A stretch of 64,000 bases of DNA. Origin: Fibrobacterota bacterium (GTDB lineage Bacteria; Fibrobacterota; Chitinivibrionia; Chitinivibrionales; FEN-1185). Numbering within the stretch: the stretch's first letter is position 1; each line of letters begins with the position of its first letter. The notes beneath the pieces are model-generated. The model saw only the letters and a program-made list of their open reading frames with translations. It was not told where the DNA came from and did no database searches. Below are positions 9,269-17,754 of the stretch, piece after piece. The position numbers and the translations under genes are program-made. Where the stretch lies: NCBI GenBank assembly GCA_003165595.1, contig PLWQ01000026.1, positions 187,128 through 251,127 of the forward strand, in the 5' to 3' direction.

Positions 9269-10918
9269 GTGAAATTCCCTTTTTGCGGGCCGGCGATTCT
9301 CGCGGCCGTTGTTTCGCTCGTGTTCGCCGGACCGGCGTCTGCTCGGAAATACGCGAATGTCAAGATCCTGGCGATCAATGATTTTCACGGGCAGATCACC
9401 ACGGGACTCAGAGTTGACGGCAGGCCTGCCGGCGGAGCCGCCGTGCTCGCATCCTATTTGGAATCGGAGCTTCCGGCAGGGGAGGGCCGATGCTTTCTTG
9501 TCGAGGCAGGAGACCTCGTCGGCGCTTCGCAACCGGAAAGCGCGCTTCTGCATGATGAACCGGCAGTTACATTTGTCAACTATTTGAGCGGGAAGATGCC
9601 CGTGGTGGGCGCCGCCGGGAACCATGAACTCGACAAAGGGGTTGCTGCGCTCAAACGTCTGCTCGATGGCGACCCGGCGGCCGGCGGCGCGACGCGGCAG
9701 GCGCGGTGGCGCGGCGCGCAATTCCCGGTGGTTTGCGCCAACATGGTGGATTCGGCCAGCGCTCTTCCGGTTCTTGCGCCGTTTGTGGTGATGACGGTGG
9801 CAGCCGTAAACGTGCAGATCGCGTTTATCGGAGTGACGCTCAGGGAAACAAAGAGCATGGCTTGCCCGGGAGGGCTTGGGAGAACGGTGTTCCTCGACGA
9901 GGCACAGACTGTGAACTATTACGTGGAGATGCTCCGGGAAACAAGAGGTGTCCACGCGTTCGTGGTGCTTTGCCACAAGGGCGGACGCCAGCCTCTCTAC
10001 AGTGGCTGGACCGACACGCTCCAACCCTTACCATCTGGTGACATACTCAGCCTGGTTTCCGCCTTCGACGACGACGTCGACGTCGTCTGCACCGCGCATG
10101 CGCATGAATTTACCAATGTGCTAGTGCGGCGCCGAAGCGGGAATACAACGCTTATTACCCAGGCGTTTTCCAAGGGAACTGCGTACGCCGAAATCGAATG
10201 CACGCTGGACAGCGCCTCGCGCGACATTCGGGGTCAGAGGGCGAAAATCGTAACCACGTGGGGCGATGCGGGACCGGGGCTTGCGCCCGATCCCGTGGTC
10301 GCGGCCATGGTCGGCAGTTGCACAAAGAAGGTGCTGCCGCTTACGGGAAGGGTTGTAGGCTCGGCACAGGCAGCGATATCGAGGATGCAGAACAGCGCAG
10401 GAGAGTCGGCGCTGGGCGACCTGATCGCCGACGCGCAGCGCTCGGCGTTGGCGGCCGACATCGCCTTCACCAACCCCGGCGGCATCCGCCAGGACCTGGA
10501 GCCGGGAAAGATTACCTGGGGAATGCTTTACAATGTGCAACCGTTCGGCAACCGTCTGGTAAGACTGAGCCTTACCGGGCAGCAGATTTTCGACGTTCTC
10601 AACCAGCAGTGGGACAACCAGCAGGAATCAAAGATGCTTGGGATTTCGGGCATTATCTACACCTGGGACGGCAACCTTCCGGTCGGCGGTCGCGTCGTGG
10701 AGATCCGGAAGAACGGCAAGCCTGTGGACCGCAACGCGAGATATTCGGTGGCTGTCAACAGCTTCCTGGCGGGCGGCGGGGACAATTTTACCGCTTTGCG
10801 CCGCCCTGAAGGTGTTAAAAACGGCCCGTTGGATCTTGACGCGCTGGTCGCATATATCAAGTCTTTGCCTCAGCCCTTTGCTTGTCCCGAAAAGGGGCGC
10901 TGCGTGCGGCGGAATTGA
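9269..10918 (+). CDS. Secreted 5'-nucleotidase / 2',3'-cyclic phosphodiesterase family protein
   Basis: A 549-residue UshA/CpdB-type metallophosphoesterase. It starts with GTG at 9269 after GGAGGTG and has a signal peptide (about residues 1-25, ending PASA). The two-metal calcineurin-like domain shows INDFHGQ (about 36-42), GNHE (about 117-120), CHKGG and TAHAHEF. The C-terminal nucleotide-binding domain shows NPGGIRQDL, YNVQPFGNRLV and LAGGGDNF. It would release nucleosides and phosphate from extracellular nucleotides. It sits directly after the GH2 cluster on the same strand but beyond a strong hairpin, so it is probably transcribed separately. Unlike its neighbours it has no sorting-type C-terminal tail. 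Confidence 0.9.
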   Translation: MKFPFCGPAILAAVVSLVFAGPASARKYANVKILAINDFHGQITTGLRVDGRPAGGAAVLASYLESELPAGEGRCFLVEAGDLVGASQPESALLHDEPAVTFVNYLSGKMPVVGAAGNHELDKGVAALKRLLDGDPAAGGATRQARWRGAQFPVVCANMVDSASALPVLAPFVVMTVAAVNVQIAFIGVTLRETKSMACPGGLGRTVFLDEAQTVNYYVEMLRETRGVHAFVVLCHKGGRQPLYSGWTDTLQPLPSGDILSLVSAFDDDVDVVCTAHAHEFTNVLVRRRSGNTTLITQAFSKGTAYAEIECTLDSASRDIRGQRAKIVTTWGDAGPGLAPDPVVAAMVGSCTKKVLPLTGRVVGSAQAAISRMQNSAGESALGDLIADAQRSALAADIAFTNPGGIRQDLEPGKITWGMLYNVQPFGNRLVRLSLTGQQIFDVLNQQWDNQQESKMLGISGIIYTWDGNLPVGGRVVEIRKNGKPVDRNARYSVAVNSFLAGGGDNFTALRRPEGVKNGPLDLDALVAYIKSLPQPFACPEKGRCVRRN

Positions 10919-10971
10919 GCATTGGTCAACGATGCGAGTAGAAACATCAGCCCTGGATAACAAGAAGAGAT

Positions 10972-12381
10972 CTACTTTTTAGCAAGATCTTCGCCAATAC
11001 TCCTCGCCGCGTTCTTTCCCGCTCCCATGGCGAGGATCACGGTTGCGGCGCCGGTCACGATATCGCCGCCCGCGTAAACGAATTTCTTTGAGGTCCTGCC
11101 GTCTGCTTCGTTTGCCACGATAGTGCCGTGTTTGGTAACGGCGATGTCGGGCGTGGTTTCCCGGATGAGCGGATTGGGGCTGTTACCGATTGCGACGATA
11201 ACGACGTCGCAGGGAATGTCGAACTCGCTCCCGGCAACGGGCACGGGTCGTTTCCTGCCCGATTCGTCCGGGGCGCCCAGCTTCATGCGGATGCAGCGGA
11301 TGCCGGTGACGAATCCATTGTTGTCGGCGAGAACGGCCACGGGGTTGGTGAGCAGGTCGAAGACTATCCCTTCCTGCTTTGCATGATGCACTTCGGCGCT
11401 GCGCGCGGGCATTTCGGCCTCGGTGCGGCGGTACACTATGGTGGACGTTTCGGCTCCCAGGCGCAAAGCGGTGCGGGCGGAGTCCATGGCCACATTGCCG
11501 CCCCCCACGGTCACCACGTGCTTGCCGCGGATAATGGGCGTGTCGGCGTCTTCCTTGTAGGCCTTCATGAGGTTGCTGCGCGTGAGGTATTCGTTCGCGG
11601 AATACACGCCGATGCTGTCTTCGCCCGCAACGCGCATGAACGCGGGAAGACCCGCGCCCGCCCCGATAAAGATCGCGGCATAGCCTTCCTCCCCCAGCAA
11701 TCCGTCCACGGTGGCGGTCCTGCCCACAATAAAATTGCGTTCCAGGACCACGCCGAGTTTGAGCAGGTAGCCGATCTCCTTTTTGACAATCTCCTTGGGA
11801 AGGCGGAATTCCGGGATGCCGTACACGAGAACGCCTCCGGCTTCATGAAATGCTTCGAAGACGGTGACGTCGAAGCCCTGCTTGATGAGCTCTCCCGCGG
11901 CGGTGAGCCCCGCGGGACCGGAGCCGACGACTCCCACTTTTGCGCCGTTTTTCGGGCGCAGGGCCGGCATGGCGAACTCGCCGTGCGACATTTCCCAGTC
12001 GGCGGCAAAACGCTCCAGGTTGCCTATTGCAACGGCATCGCCTTTCTTTCCGAGAATACATCTTTCTTCACACTGCGTTTCCTGCGGGCACACGCGGCCG
12101 CAGATCGCCGGAAGCGCGTTGGTTTCCTTGATTTTCCGTGCCGCGTCGACATACTTTCCCCGGACGATCAAGTTCACGAATTCCGGAATCTGCACGTTGA
12201 CCGGGCAGCCGCCGACGCACAGCGGTTTCCTGCATTGCAGGCAACGCCGCGCCTCGGTTTGAGCCTCGGTCTCGGTGTAGCCCAGCGGCACTTCGTCGAA
12301 ATTATGCGCGCGAACCGCAGGGTTCTGTTCCCTCATGGGCGTGCGCGAGCTTTGCGCGGGCTTTGGAGAGTTTTGTGTCAT
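10972..12381 (-). CDS. nfnB: NfnB/GltD-type NADPH oxidoreductase subunit
   Basis: A 469-residue flavoprotein homologous to the small subunit of glutamate synthase and to NfnB/SudA. The N-terminus has cysteine clusters for two [4Fe-4S] sites (CLQCRKPLCVGGCP and CGRVCPQETQCEERC). An FAD Rossmann motif (VVGSGPAGLTAAGEL) and an NADPH motif (VGGGNVAMDSARTALRLGA) follow. The chosen ATG at 12381 overlaps the stop of the upstream gene as ATGA, so the two are translationally coupled. The partner is an NfnA-like FAD/[2Fe-2S] protein and no glutamate synthase large subunit is nearby. This favours the NADH-dependent reduced ferredoxin:NADP+ oxidoreductase (electron-bifurcating Nfn) over GltD. Such a complex balances NADH, NADPH and ferredoxin in anaerobes. 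Confidence 0.88.
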   Translation of the reverse strand: MTQNSPKPAQSSRTPMREQNPAVRAHNFDEVPLGYTETEAQTEARRCLQCRKPLCVGGCPVNVQIPEFVNLIVRGKYVDAARKIKETNALPAICGRVCPQETQCEERCILGKKGDAVAIGNLERFAADWEMSHGEFAMPALRPKNGAKVGVVGSGPAGLTAAGELIKQGFDVTVFEAFHEAGGVLVYGIPEFRLPKEIVKKEIGYLLKLGVVLERNFIVGRTATVDGLLGEEGYAAIFIGAGAGLPAFMRVAGEDSIGVYSANEYLTRSNLMKAYKEDADTPIIRGKHVVTVGGGNVAMDSARTALRLGAETSTIVYRRTEAEMPARSAEVHHAKQEGIVFDLLTNPVAVLADNNGFVTGIRCIRMKLGAPDESGRKRPVPVAGSEFDIPCDVVIVAIGNSPNPLIRETTPDIAVTKHGTIVANEADGRTSKKFVYAGGDIVTGAATVILAMGAGKNAARSIGEDLAKK

Positions 12382-13220
12382 GCGGGCCTGCCAGTCACTA
12401 TGCAATTGTGCTTTTCCAAAGACGTTCTTTCGAAACTCCGGTAGCCGTTCAGTCGCTTGATCATCCCGTCCCAGTCTATCTTTGCCGCATCGAATTCTGG
12501 TCCGTCAACGCACGCGAATCTGGTTTCACCGCCCACGGTCACTCGGCACCCTCCGCACATTCCCGTGCCGTCTATCATAATGGGGTTGAGCGACACGGTC
12601 GTCTTGATTCCCGCGGCAACCGTGATGCCCGCCGTGACTCTCATCATCATTGCCGGCCCGATAATGACGCTGAAATCGAATTTCTCCCCTTCTGCAAGCA
12701 GGGTCTTGACACTGTCGGCGGCAAACCCCTTCACTCCTCGTGAGCCGTCGTCGGTACACACGATGAACCTGTCCGACAATTCCTTCATCTCGTGCTCGAG
12801 CAGTAACAAATTCGAGGAGCGCGCCCCGATTATTGTGGTGATTTCATTGCCGGCGGCCTTGAGCGCGTGCGTTATCGGGTACAGCGGGGCAACGCCGACA
12901 CCGCCGCCGATGCACAGGCATCGGCCGAAGCGTTCGATATGCGTGGGTCTGCCAAGCGGACCGGCCAGGTCGATGATCTCGTTTCCCACCATGAGAATCG
13001 AGAGGATTTTCGTGGATTTTCCCGCAACTTGGAAGATAAGCTCGATCCAGCCTTCGGCGGCGTTTGCGTTCGCAATGGTGAGCGGAATCCGCTCGCCGTC
13101 GGTGGTGGCGCGCACAATGACGAACTGTCCGGCCTTGCGCATCTTCGCAATGCGGGGCGCGTCTATTCTGTACCGGTAAACGAGTTCGGAAAGCGATTCT
13201 TTCTTAATGATTTTCGGCAT
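12378..13220 (-). CDS. nfnA: NfnA/SudB-type ferredoxin-NADP+ reductase subunit
   Basis: A 280-residue protein of the PyrK/SudB/NfnA family. It has an FAD-binding barrel (RIPLTIAN), an NAD-binding region with GGGVGVAPLYPI, and a C-terminal [2Fe-2S] cysteine set (DGTGMCGGCRV and FACVDG). The ATG at 13220 is preferred; a GTG 13 codons upstream is also open. It is the first gene of a two-gene operon with nfnB (4-base overlap). The pair supports an electron-bifurcating transhydrogenase, hence a ferredoxin-based, probably fermentative metabolism. PyrK is unlikely since no pyrD is adjacent. Confidence 0.87.
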   Translation of the reverse strand: MPKIIKKESLSELVYRYRIDAPRIAKMRKAGQFVIVRATTDGERIPLTIANANAAEGWIELIFQVAGKSTKILSILMVGNEIIDLAGPLGRPTHIERFGRCLCIGGGVGVAPLYPITHALKAAGNEITTIIGARSSNLLLLEHEMKELSDRFIVCTDDGSRGVKGFAADSVKTLLAEGEKFDFSVIIGPAMMMRVTAGITVAAGIKTTVSLNPIMIDGTGMCGGCRVTVGGETRFACVDGPEFDAAKIDWDGMIKRLNGYRSFERTSLEKHNCIVTGRPA

Positions 13221-13394
13221 TACGGGAGAAGCCCCTTGCTCAAGTGTGATGATGATCACTTGTTGCTAAGAAATTACTTCATGAGTGGATTCGGAGGAAA
13301 GGTAACTCGGGGAGCGCACGGTTGGGCGAATTGTCAATGCAATTGCCCGGGCCGCGGATCCTTGAGAGGCCTGGAGTTCCACGGTACGTTCAAA

Positions 13395-13432
13395 GATCAA
13401 CTTTCGACTTTGAACTTTCAACTCTCATTCGC
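13395..13432. repeat. AACTTTCAAC-type short tandem repeat
   Basis: The spacer between nfnA and the glycosyltransferase gene holds a run of variants of the 7-mer AACTTTC (CAACTTTCGACTTTGAACTTTCAACT, read in pieces). Related runs lie at 15420-15452, 53838-53870 and 57723-57760, so this is a dispersed intergenic repeat class in this genome. Confidence 0.65.
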
Positions 13433-14429
13433 ACAACGCGAGAATGTCCTTTACCCGGTTCAGATAGGTATGATCCCTGAGCACGGCGCGGGCGTTCTCC
13501 TCGCAACGGGCCTGCCAGGCAACCATGTCGCCGAGTGCTGCCTTGATTTCTGCAACAGCGTCCTGCGCATCGCCGAAGGCAAGATAGCGCAGCCCCCGCA
13601 GCGTTTCGCCGGCCAGCGGAATGTCTTCCGTGGCCAGCACGCCATGAGAAGCGATCACGTCGAAAACGCGCGGGCTCAGGTGCGTGTTCGAAGGGTCGGC
13701 CGCGGGTGAATTGAGGGAGAGGTTGAGGCCAATTCTTGCGCGGCAGAGAATCTCGCGCGACTGATTTTCGTTTGTCCACGTGCCGGAGACAATGCAGGGG
13801 GAAAGCGGGCCGGTGTACGAGTTCCAGCCGCTGCCGGCGATGGCCAGTGAAATGCCCGACGCGAGCAGGGTCTGCAGAACATGGACCCGGTAGCTGCTCG
13901 GGATTCCCACAAACGCAACATCTATGGTGCGCGGCGCCTGCGCGTTGCCCGCAGATTCCGCGCAGGCACGCCCGGCGGCAGTGGGCACATAGGCAAAGGG
14001 TATGCCCCGGCGCGCACATTCGTCGGCAAGGGGTCCTTTCTGGATGGCCAAGAAGTGGTCGTATCCGTTAAGAACGTCCTTCCAGTAGCCCGCTCTGCGG
14101 AAATCTTCGTAGAACCAGTGGGCGGTTTTTACCCGCTGTTTCCTGAGTATGGCGAGCGTAAACAGCGTAACGGGCGACAGCGCAAGCACCAGGATGTGCG
14201 TTGCTTCGAACGCAAGGCACTGCACCAGCAGCGACTGGTTGAGCAGGTCCACGGTCACGGTGTGGTCCGGCTGCTTGAGCATGGACGAAAATGCGGAAAG
14301 ATAGGTTGCGCAGTCGAACGCCTTGCAACGGTCTTTTCCGAGAATGGATTCGAACGCCCGCATCGTCTCCGTGCCCGCCTGCCGGGCGGCGCCCTCGGGC
14401 GAAAGAGCGATGAACCACTTTGATTGCAT
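13425..14429 (-). CDS. CgeB-like glycosyltransferase family protein
   Basis: A 334-residue cytosolic protein resembling the CgeB/DUF3880 glycosyltransferases (GT-B fold). The N-terminal half is Rossmann-like (FIALSPEGAARQAGTET, TAHWFYEDFR). The C-terminal half has VAFVGIPSSYR, IAGSGW and SPRVFDVIASHGVLATED, the nucleotide-sugar-binding part typical of this group. No signal peptide or membrane segment is seen. The ATG at 14429 overlaps the upstream stop (TGATG); a GTG one codon earlier is also possible. The overlap with the PfkB-fold gene suggests both act in one process, such as protein or surface glycosylation. The acceptor is unknown. Confidence 0.7.
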   Translation of the reverse strand: MQSKWFIALSPEGAARQAGTETMRAFESILGKDRCKAFDCATYLSAFSSMLKQPDHTVTVDLLNQSLLVQCLAFEATHILVLALSPVTLFTLAILRKQRVKTAHWFYEDFRRAGYWKDVLNGYDHFLAIQKGPLADECARRGIPFAYVPTAAGRACAESAGNAQAPRTIDVAFVGIPSSYRVHVLQTLLASGISLAIAGSGWNSYTGPLSPCIVSGTWTNENQSREILCRARIGLNLSLNSPAADPSNTHLSPRVFDVIASHGVLATEDIPLAGETLRGLRYLAFGDAQDAVAEIKAALGDMVAWQARCEENARAVLRDHTYLNRVKDILALCE

Positions 14430-15364
14430 CACGCAAGGTCTTCTTTTGTGGGCAGGGAAGAAACGGTGCCGCCCTTAATGCCTTTGAACAGGGCGACGTT
14501 GTTGGCGAATTGCGCGGCGGTAAAGGGGTCGAATCCGCGCGCTATGCTGTGCAGGAATCCACCGTTAAACGCGCTGCCGATCAGCGTGAGGTCGGACACG
14601 GGTTCCCGCGTCGCGGGAAAGGGGAATTCCTCGATCTTTCCCTGGTATCCCACAAGGCAGCCCTTGTCGCCGTTTTTGACAGCCACAATGGAAACGCCGC
14701 GGTCCCACAGAAAGCCGATAACGTCCAGCGGGCGTTCGTAACCGAACAGCGCCTTCGACTCGTCGGGCGCGGAGGGAAGCATCACATCGACGAGCGGCAG
14801 CACGCTCCACAGGCATTCCTTGGCGTCGTCGAGCGACCAGAGACGCAGGCGCAGATTGGGGTCGTAGGCAACCATGATGTCCTTGATATGTGCGATGTTG
14901 AATGCCTTGAACACCGTGTGCCGGGCCGCCTTGGACACCGACTGCAGTTCGCTCGATGCGTATACGATTTTGCTGTTTTCGATAAGGTCGTCGTAAATGA
15001 GGGCCGGCGTAATGGAATGAGCCGCGCTGCCCGGACGGTGGAACAGGTATTCGCGGTCGTCGTTGTTACGCGGGCTGGTAAGGTATAGACCGTTGTATCC
15101 CTGGCTGGTGATGGCATGGTCGATGTTGATACCCTGTTCCAGGAGCGACTCGCGGACAAACGAATGGAACGGATCGCACGCGATGGCCGAGACCAGCGAC
15201 ACCGCCGAGCCCAGACGCGCCGCGGTCACCGCGGTGACGATATCGGCGCCGCCAATTGCTTTCTGGTAATTGTTCGACACCGCGATGTCCCCGTCGCACC
15301 TCATTTCGACGAACGTTTCGCCGATAACGAGCAAATCGAAATCGCGGATGTAAGCGGGTTTCAT
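14429..15364 (-). CDS. PfkB-family sugar kinase fold, catalytic Asp replaced
   Basis: A 311-residue ribokinase/PfkB-fold protein. It keeps the start strand (FDLLVIGETFVEM), a GGAD glycine pair, a DPNLRLRLW strand typical of 2-keto-3-deoxygluconate/fructokinase-like members and the C-terminal helix AFNGGFLHSIARG. The diagnostic GAGD anion-hole/base motif before AFNGG reads LIGS, so the catalytic Asp is Ser264. The N-terminal GGxxxN signature is also degenerate. It may be a catalytically dead sugar-binding homologue or use another base. The start at 15364 (MKPAYIRD) is favoured over an in-frame start inside an AAATTCC repeat. It overlaps the glycosyltransferase gene. Confidence 0.75.
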   Translation of the reverse strand: MKPAYIRDFDLLVIGETFVEMRCDGDIAVSNNYQKAIGGADIVTAVTAARLGSAVSLVSAIACDPFHSFVRESLLEQGINIDHAITSQGYNGLYLTSPRNNDDREYLFHRPGSAAHSITPALIYDDLIENSKIVYASSELQSVSKAARHTVFKAFNIAHIKDIMVAYDPNLRLRLWSLDDAKECLWSVLPLVDVMLPSAPDESKALFGYERPLDVIGFLWDRGVSIVAVKNGDKGCLVGYQGKIEEFPFPATREPVSDLTLIGSAFNGGFLHSIARGFDPFTAAQFANNVALFKGIKGGTVSSLPTKEDLA

Positions 15365-15365
15365 T

Positions 15366-15452
15366 ATCAAATTCCAAATTCCAAATTGCAAATTCCAGAT
15401 TCAGATGAGTCGGTGGCTGCCATCATGTCAAAATTTTGAACTTGCAACTTTC
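15366..15452. repeat. AAATTCC and AACTTTC short tandem repeats
   Basis: Upstream of the PfkB-fold gene are four near-perfect AAATTCC units (15367-15400) and then GAACTTGCAACTTTCACC (15434-15452). These belong to the same dispersed class as the runs near 13400, 53850 and 57740 and sit between the PilZ stop and the PfkB-fold start. Confidence 0.6.
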
Positions 15453-15456
15453 ACCT

Positions 15457-15801
15457 CTAAAACGGAGATTCCATGAGGCAACGAAGCGGGTCGCGCTTGT
15501 CGGAGGAGACTTCCGAAAATTCCACGCCGATCATATGCCGGTCGTCGATGCGGCACACCCATGCCACTTTTCCCTTGCACGAGGTGGTGCCGAACTGGTT
15601 GCTTACCTCTATGGCAAGCTCGGCGCCCGGCTGAATATCAAGCAGCCCGTTCTTTTCGTTGAGCGTAAACCGTGCGCCTATTTCCGAAAAGTCGAGCATG
15701 GAGGCCGGGTATCGCGTTCCACGGAGCACGATTGCCGAAGGGCAGGAGACCTTGAGGGCCTTTCGTCCCGCGCGCCGTCGCTCACTGTTTTTTGATTTCA
15801 T
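15457..15801 (-). CDS. PilZ-domain protein
   Basis: A 114-residue single-domain PilZ protein, a likely c-di-GMP receptor. The N-terminal arginine cluster (ERRRAGRKALK) and DFSEIGARF correspond to the RxxxR and D/NxSxxG ligand motifs. The start at 15801 follows CGGAG with 7-base spacing. It lies 24 bases after the ADP-ribosylglycohydrolase gene on the same strand, so the two are probably co-transcribed. It could link c-di-GMP to pilus motility or exopolysaccharide, given pilT/pilC a few kb away, but that is inference. Confidence 0.8.
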   Translation of the reverse strand: MKSKNSERRRAGRKALKVSCPSAIVLRGTRYPASMLDFSEIGARFTLNEKNGLLDIQPGAELAIEVSNQFGTTSCKGKVAWVCRIDDRHMIGVEFSEVSSDKRDPLRCLMESPF

Positions 15802-15825
15802 GCAGCTGCTCCGATTTCAGGGTTG

Positions 15826-16800
15826 CTATGCCGCCGCGGGAACATGAGGCCTTGTGGTGATGGCTGTTTCCAAAAACCGGTCGATGAGCCGCTCGATTTC
15901 CTCTTTCCGCGACAGAGACTCAATCCATTGGGGCGGGACAGAGTCAAGTCCGTGGGCAAGGCCGGCAAGGCCGCCCGCAACCATGCCTGTAGTGTCGGTA
16001 TCCAGACCGAGATTGACGGCAGTGAGCAGGATGTCTTTTGTGTTTTCGCAGGTGAGCGTGCACCACATGGCTGCTTCAAGGGTGTCGACGATATACCCGG
16101 ACGACCGGATGTCGTTTTCCCCCAGGCCCTGAAGTTCATGCGAAATAATTCGCATGAAATGCGGCAATTCGCTTTTGAAAACGGGATCCGCGGAGTAGAA
16201 ATGGAGGGCCTGGGCCACCGCGTTCCTGTAGGCGACCGTTTTGTCCGGCGCGGTAAGCAACTCCTTGACGAAAAGGCAATAGAAACCGCAGCCCATCTTC
16301 GAGCGGGGATGCGCGTGCGTGATTGCCGAAATTTCGTGCGCGTGAGCGAGAAGCTCGGGAAGGGGGCTGTCGTGAAAAAACAAGGCAACCGGAAGCATGC
16401 GCATAAGCGATCCGTTGCCGTTGTCGTCCTCGGTGGAGCAGCCCGACACTTTCGAGCTTGCGCCGTCGTGCAGTATTCTGTCGAGTGCGAGGTATGTTGT
16501 GAGGCCCGCGTCGAACACGAAGCCAGTTGCCGTCCAGTAGGATTCGAAGAGCCACTTGCAAAACAGCTTGCCCATGGAATCGATATCGTACCCCTCCATC
16601 AGGTTCTCCATGGTGCAAAGAACCAGCGCCGTATCGTCGGACCATGTGCCTTCGGGTTGATCGTACCTGCCGTAACCGAGCATGTTCTTGACGCTGCACA
16701 GCGCAAGTTCCTGGCGTGTTGAGGATTCTACGGGAACGCCCAGGGCGTCTCCGACTATTCCTGCGTACAGCGCGGCTTTCATTTTTTCTTTGAGGTCCAT
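15826..16800 (-). CDS. ADP-ribosylglycohydrolase family protein
   Basis: A 324-residue all-helical ADP-ribosylglycohydrolase (DraG/ARH/crystallin J1) family protein. Seen: YAGIVGDALGVPVE, SDDTALVLCTMENL with the metal-binding S/T-D-D, NGSLMRMLPVA, and GLDTDTTGMVAGGLAGLAHG, the C-terminal D-x-D-T/S metal site that binds the two Mg2+ ions. All expected metal ligands seem present, so it should remove ADP-ribose from a protein, nucleic acid or small molecule. No DraT-like transferase is in the window. The ATG at 16800 is used; a TTG lies two codons upstream. Confidence 0.88.
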   Translation of the reverse strand: MDLKEKMKAALYAGIVGDALGVPVESSTRQELALCSVKNMLGYGRYDQPEGTWSDDTALVLCTMENLMEGYDIDSMGKLFCKWLFESYWTATGFVFDAGLTTYLALDRILHDGASSKVSGCSTEDDNGNGSLMRMLPVALFFHDSPLPELLAHAHEISAITHAHPRSKMGCGFYCLFVKELLTAPDKTVAYRNAVAQALHFYSADPVFKSELPHFMRIISHELQGLGENDIRSSGYIVDTLEAAMWCTLTCENTKDILLTAVNLGLDTDTTGMVAGGLAGLAHGLDSVPPQWIESLSRKEEIERLIDRFLETAITTRPHVPAAA

Positions 16801-17014
16801 TTGCAATGATTAAAATAACATTTGATGGAAACGCGGGTGACTTTTTTTTGCGAACGGAATTTGCTCAAATCCCGGCGTGGTTGTGCAGGCTTCCCCGATG
16901 CCGGTTCTGCGTTTGGCGTGTCCATGGTGTCGGATGCGCCGGGCGGACATCCCGGCTTTGACAGCGCTCATAGGAAAAACATATATTAGGTGATTCCTTA
17001 AGTCGCCTGGACCA

Positions 17015-17701
17015 ATGTTGCACCCTGAAAAACATCTCGTCATAGCCATAGACGGCCCGGCCGGCTCGGGCAAGAGTTCCACGGCAAAACGTGTTGCAGA
17101 TCTTCTGGGAATCCTGCATCTCGACACCGGAGCCATGTACAGGGCGATTACGCTGAAGTGCCTGAAGCTTGGCATACCGTATCAGGACCATGCGTCCATC
17201 GCCAGACTCTTAAGAGGCACCGACATATCGTTTTCGGGCCCGCCCGGTGCCATGCGCGTGGTGATGGACGGCAACGATGTGACGCAGGCCATCCGTAGCG
17301 ACGAGGTCACCAAGAACGTTTCGGACTACTGCGCGGTTCCGATCGTCCGGACCGTGCTGGTGGATCTTCAGAGGAAAATCGGGGGCGGCCGGTCTCTCGT
17401 GTGCGAAGGCCGTGACATCGGAACCGTGGTTTTCCCGGACGCCCGTCTTAAGTTTTTTATGGTGGCATCCGACGAGGAGCGTGCGCGGCGGCGGCAAAAA
17501 GATTTTGCCGCACTAGGAATAGGCAAGAGCGTTGCCGAGTTGATCTCGGAGATCCGTGAGCGCGACAGGAAGGATTCGAGCAGGGAAAACAGTCCGCTTT
17601 GCAAAGCGGATGACGCAATTGAGCTTGATACAACAAACATGACACTTGACGAACAGGTGCAATCTATTCTTGAGAAGGCAAAGAAGTTTCTGCATAAGTA
17701 A
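17015..17701 (+). CDS. cmk: Cytidylate kinase
   Basis: A 228-residue (d)CMP kinase. The P-loop is IDGPAGSGKSSTAKRVA near the N-terminus, followed by LDTGAMYRAITLK and the CMP-binding insert. CEGRDIGTVVFPDA and the lid region (RARRRQKDF, IRERDRKDSSRE) are also present. Length and motif order are normal. It is followed 53 bases later by rpsA, the classical cmk-rpsA arrangement, and the two probably share a transcript. Confidence 0.96.
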   Translation: MLHPEKHLVIAIDGPAGSGKSSTAKRVADLLGILHLDTGAMYRAITLKCLKLGIPYQDHASIARLLRGTDISFSGPPGAMRVVMDGNDVTQAIRSDEVTKNVSDYCAVPIVRTVLVDLQRKIGGGRSLVCEGRDIGTVVFPDARLKFFMVASDEERARRRQKDFAALGIGKSVAELISEIRERDRKDSSRENSPLCKADDAIELDTTNMTLDEQVQSILEKAKKFLHK

Positions 17702-17754
17702 TTGTTTCGTTAATCATAATCCATTCACCTCAACCCAATTTGTCAGGAGTACGT

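Noticed and set aside
11128-12444. Plus-strand frame over the nfnB gene
   Set aside because: The minus strand encodes a full oxidoreductase with cofactor motifs; the antisense translation is low-complexity.
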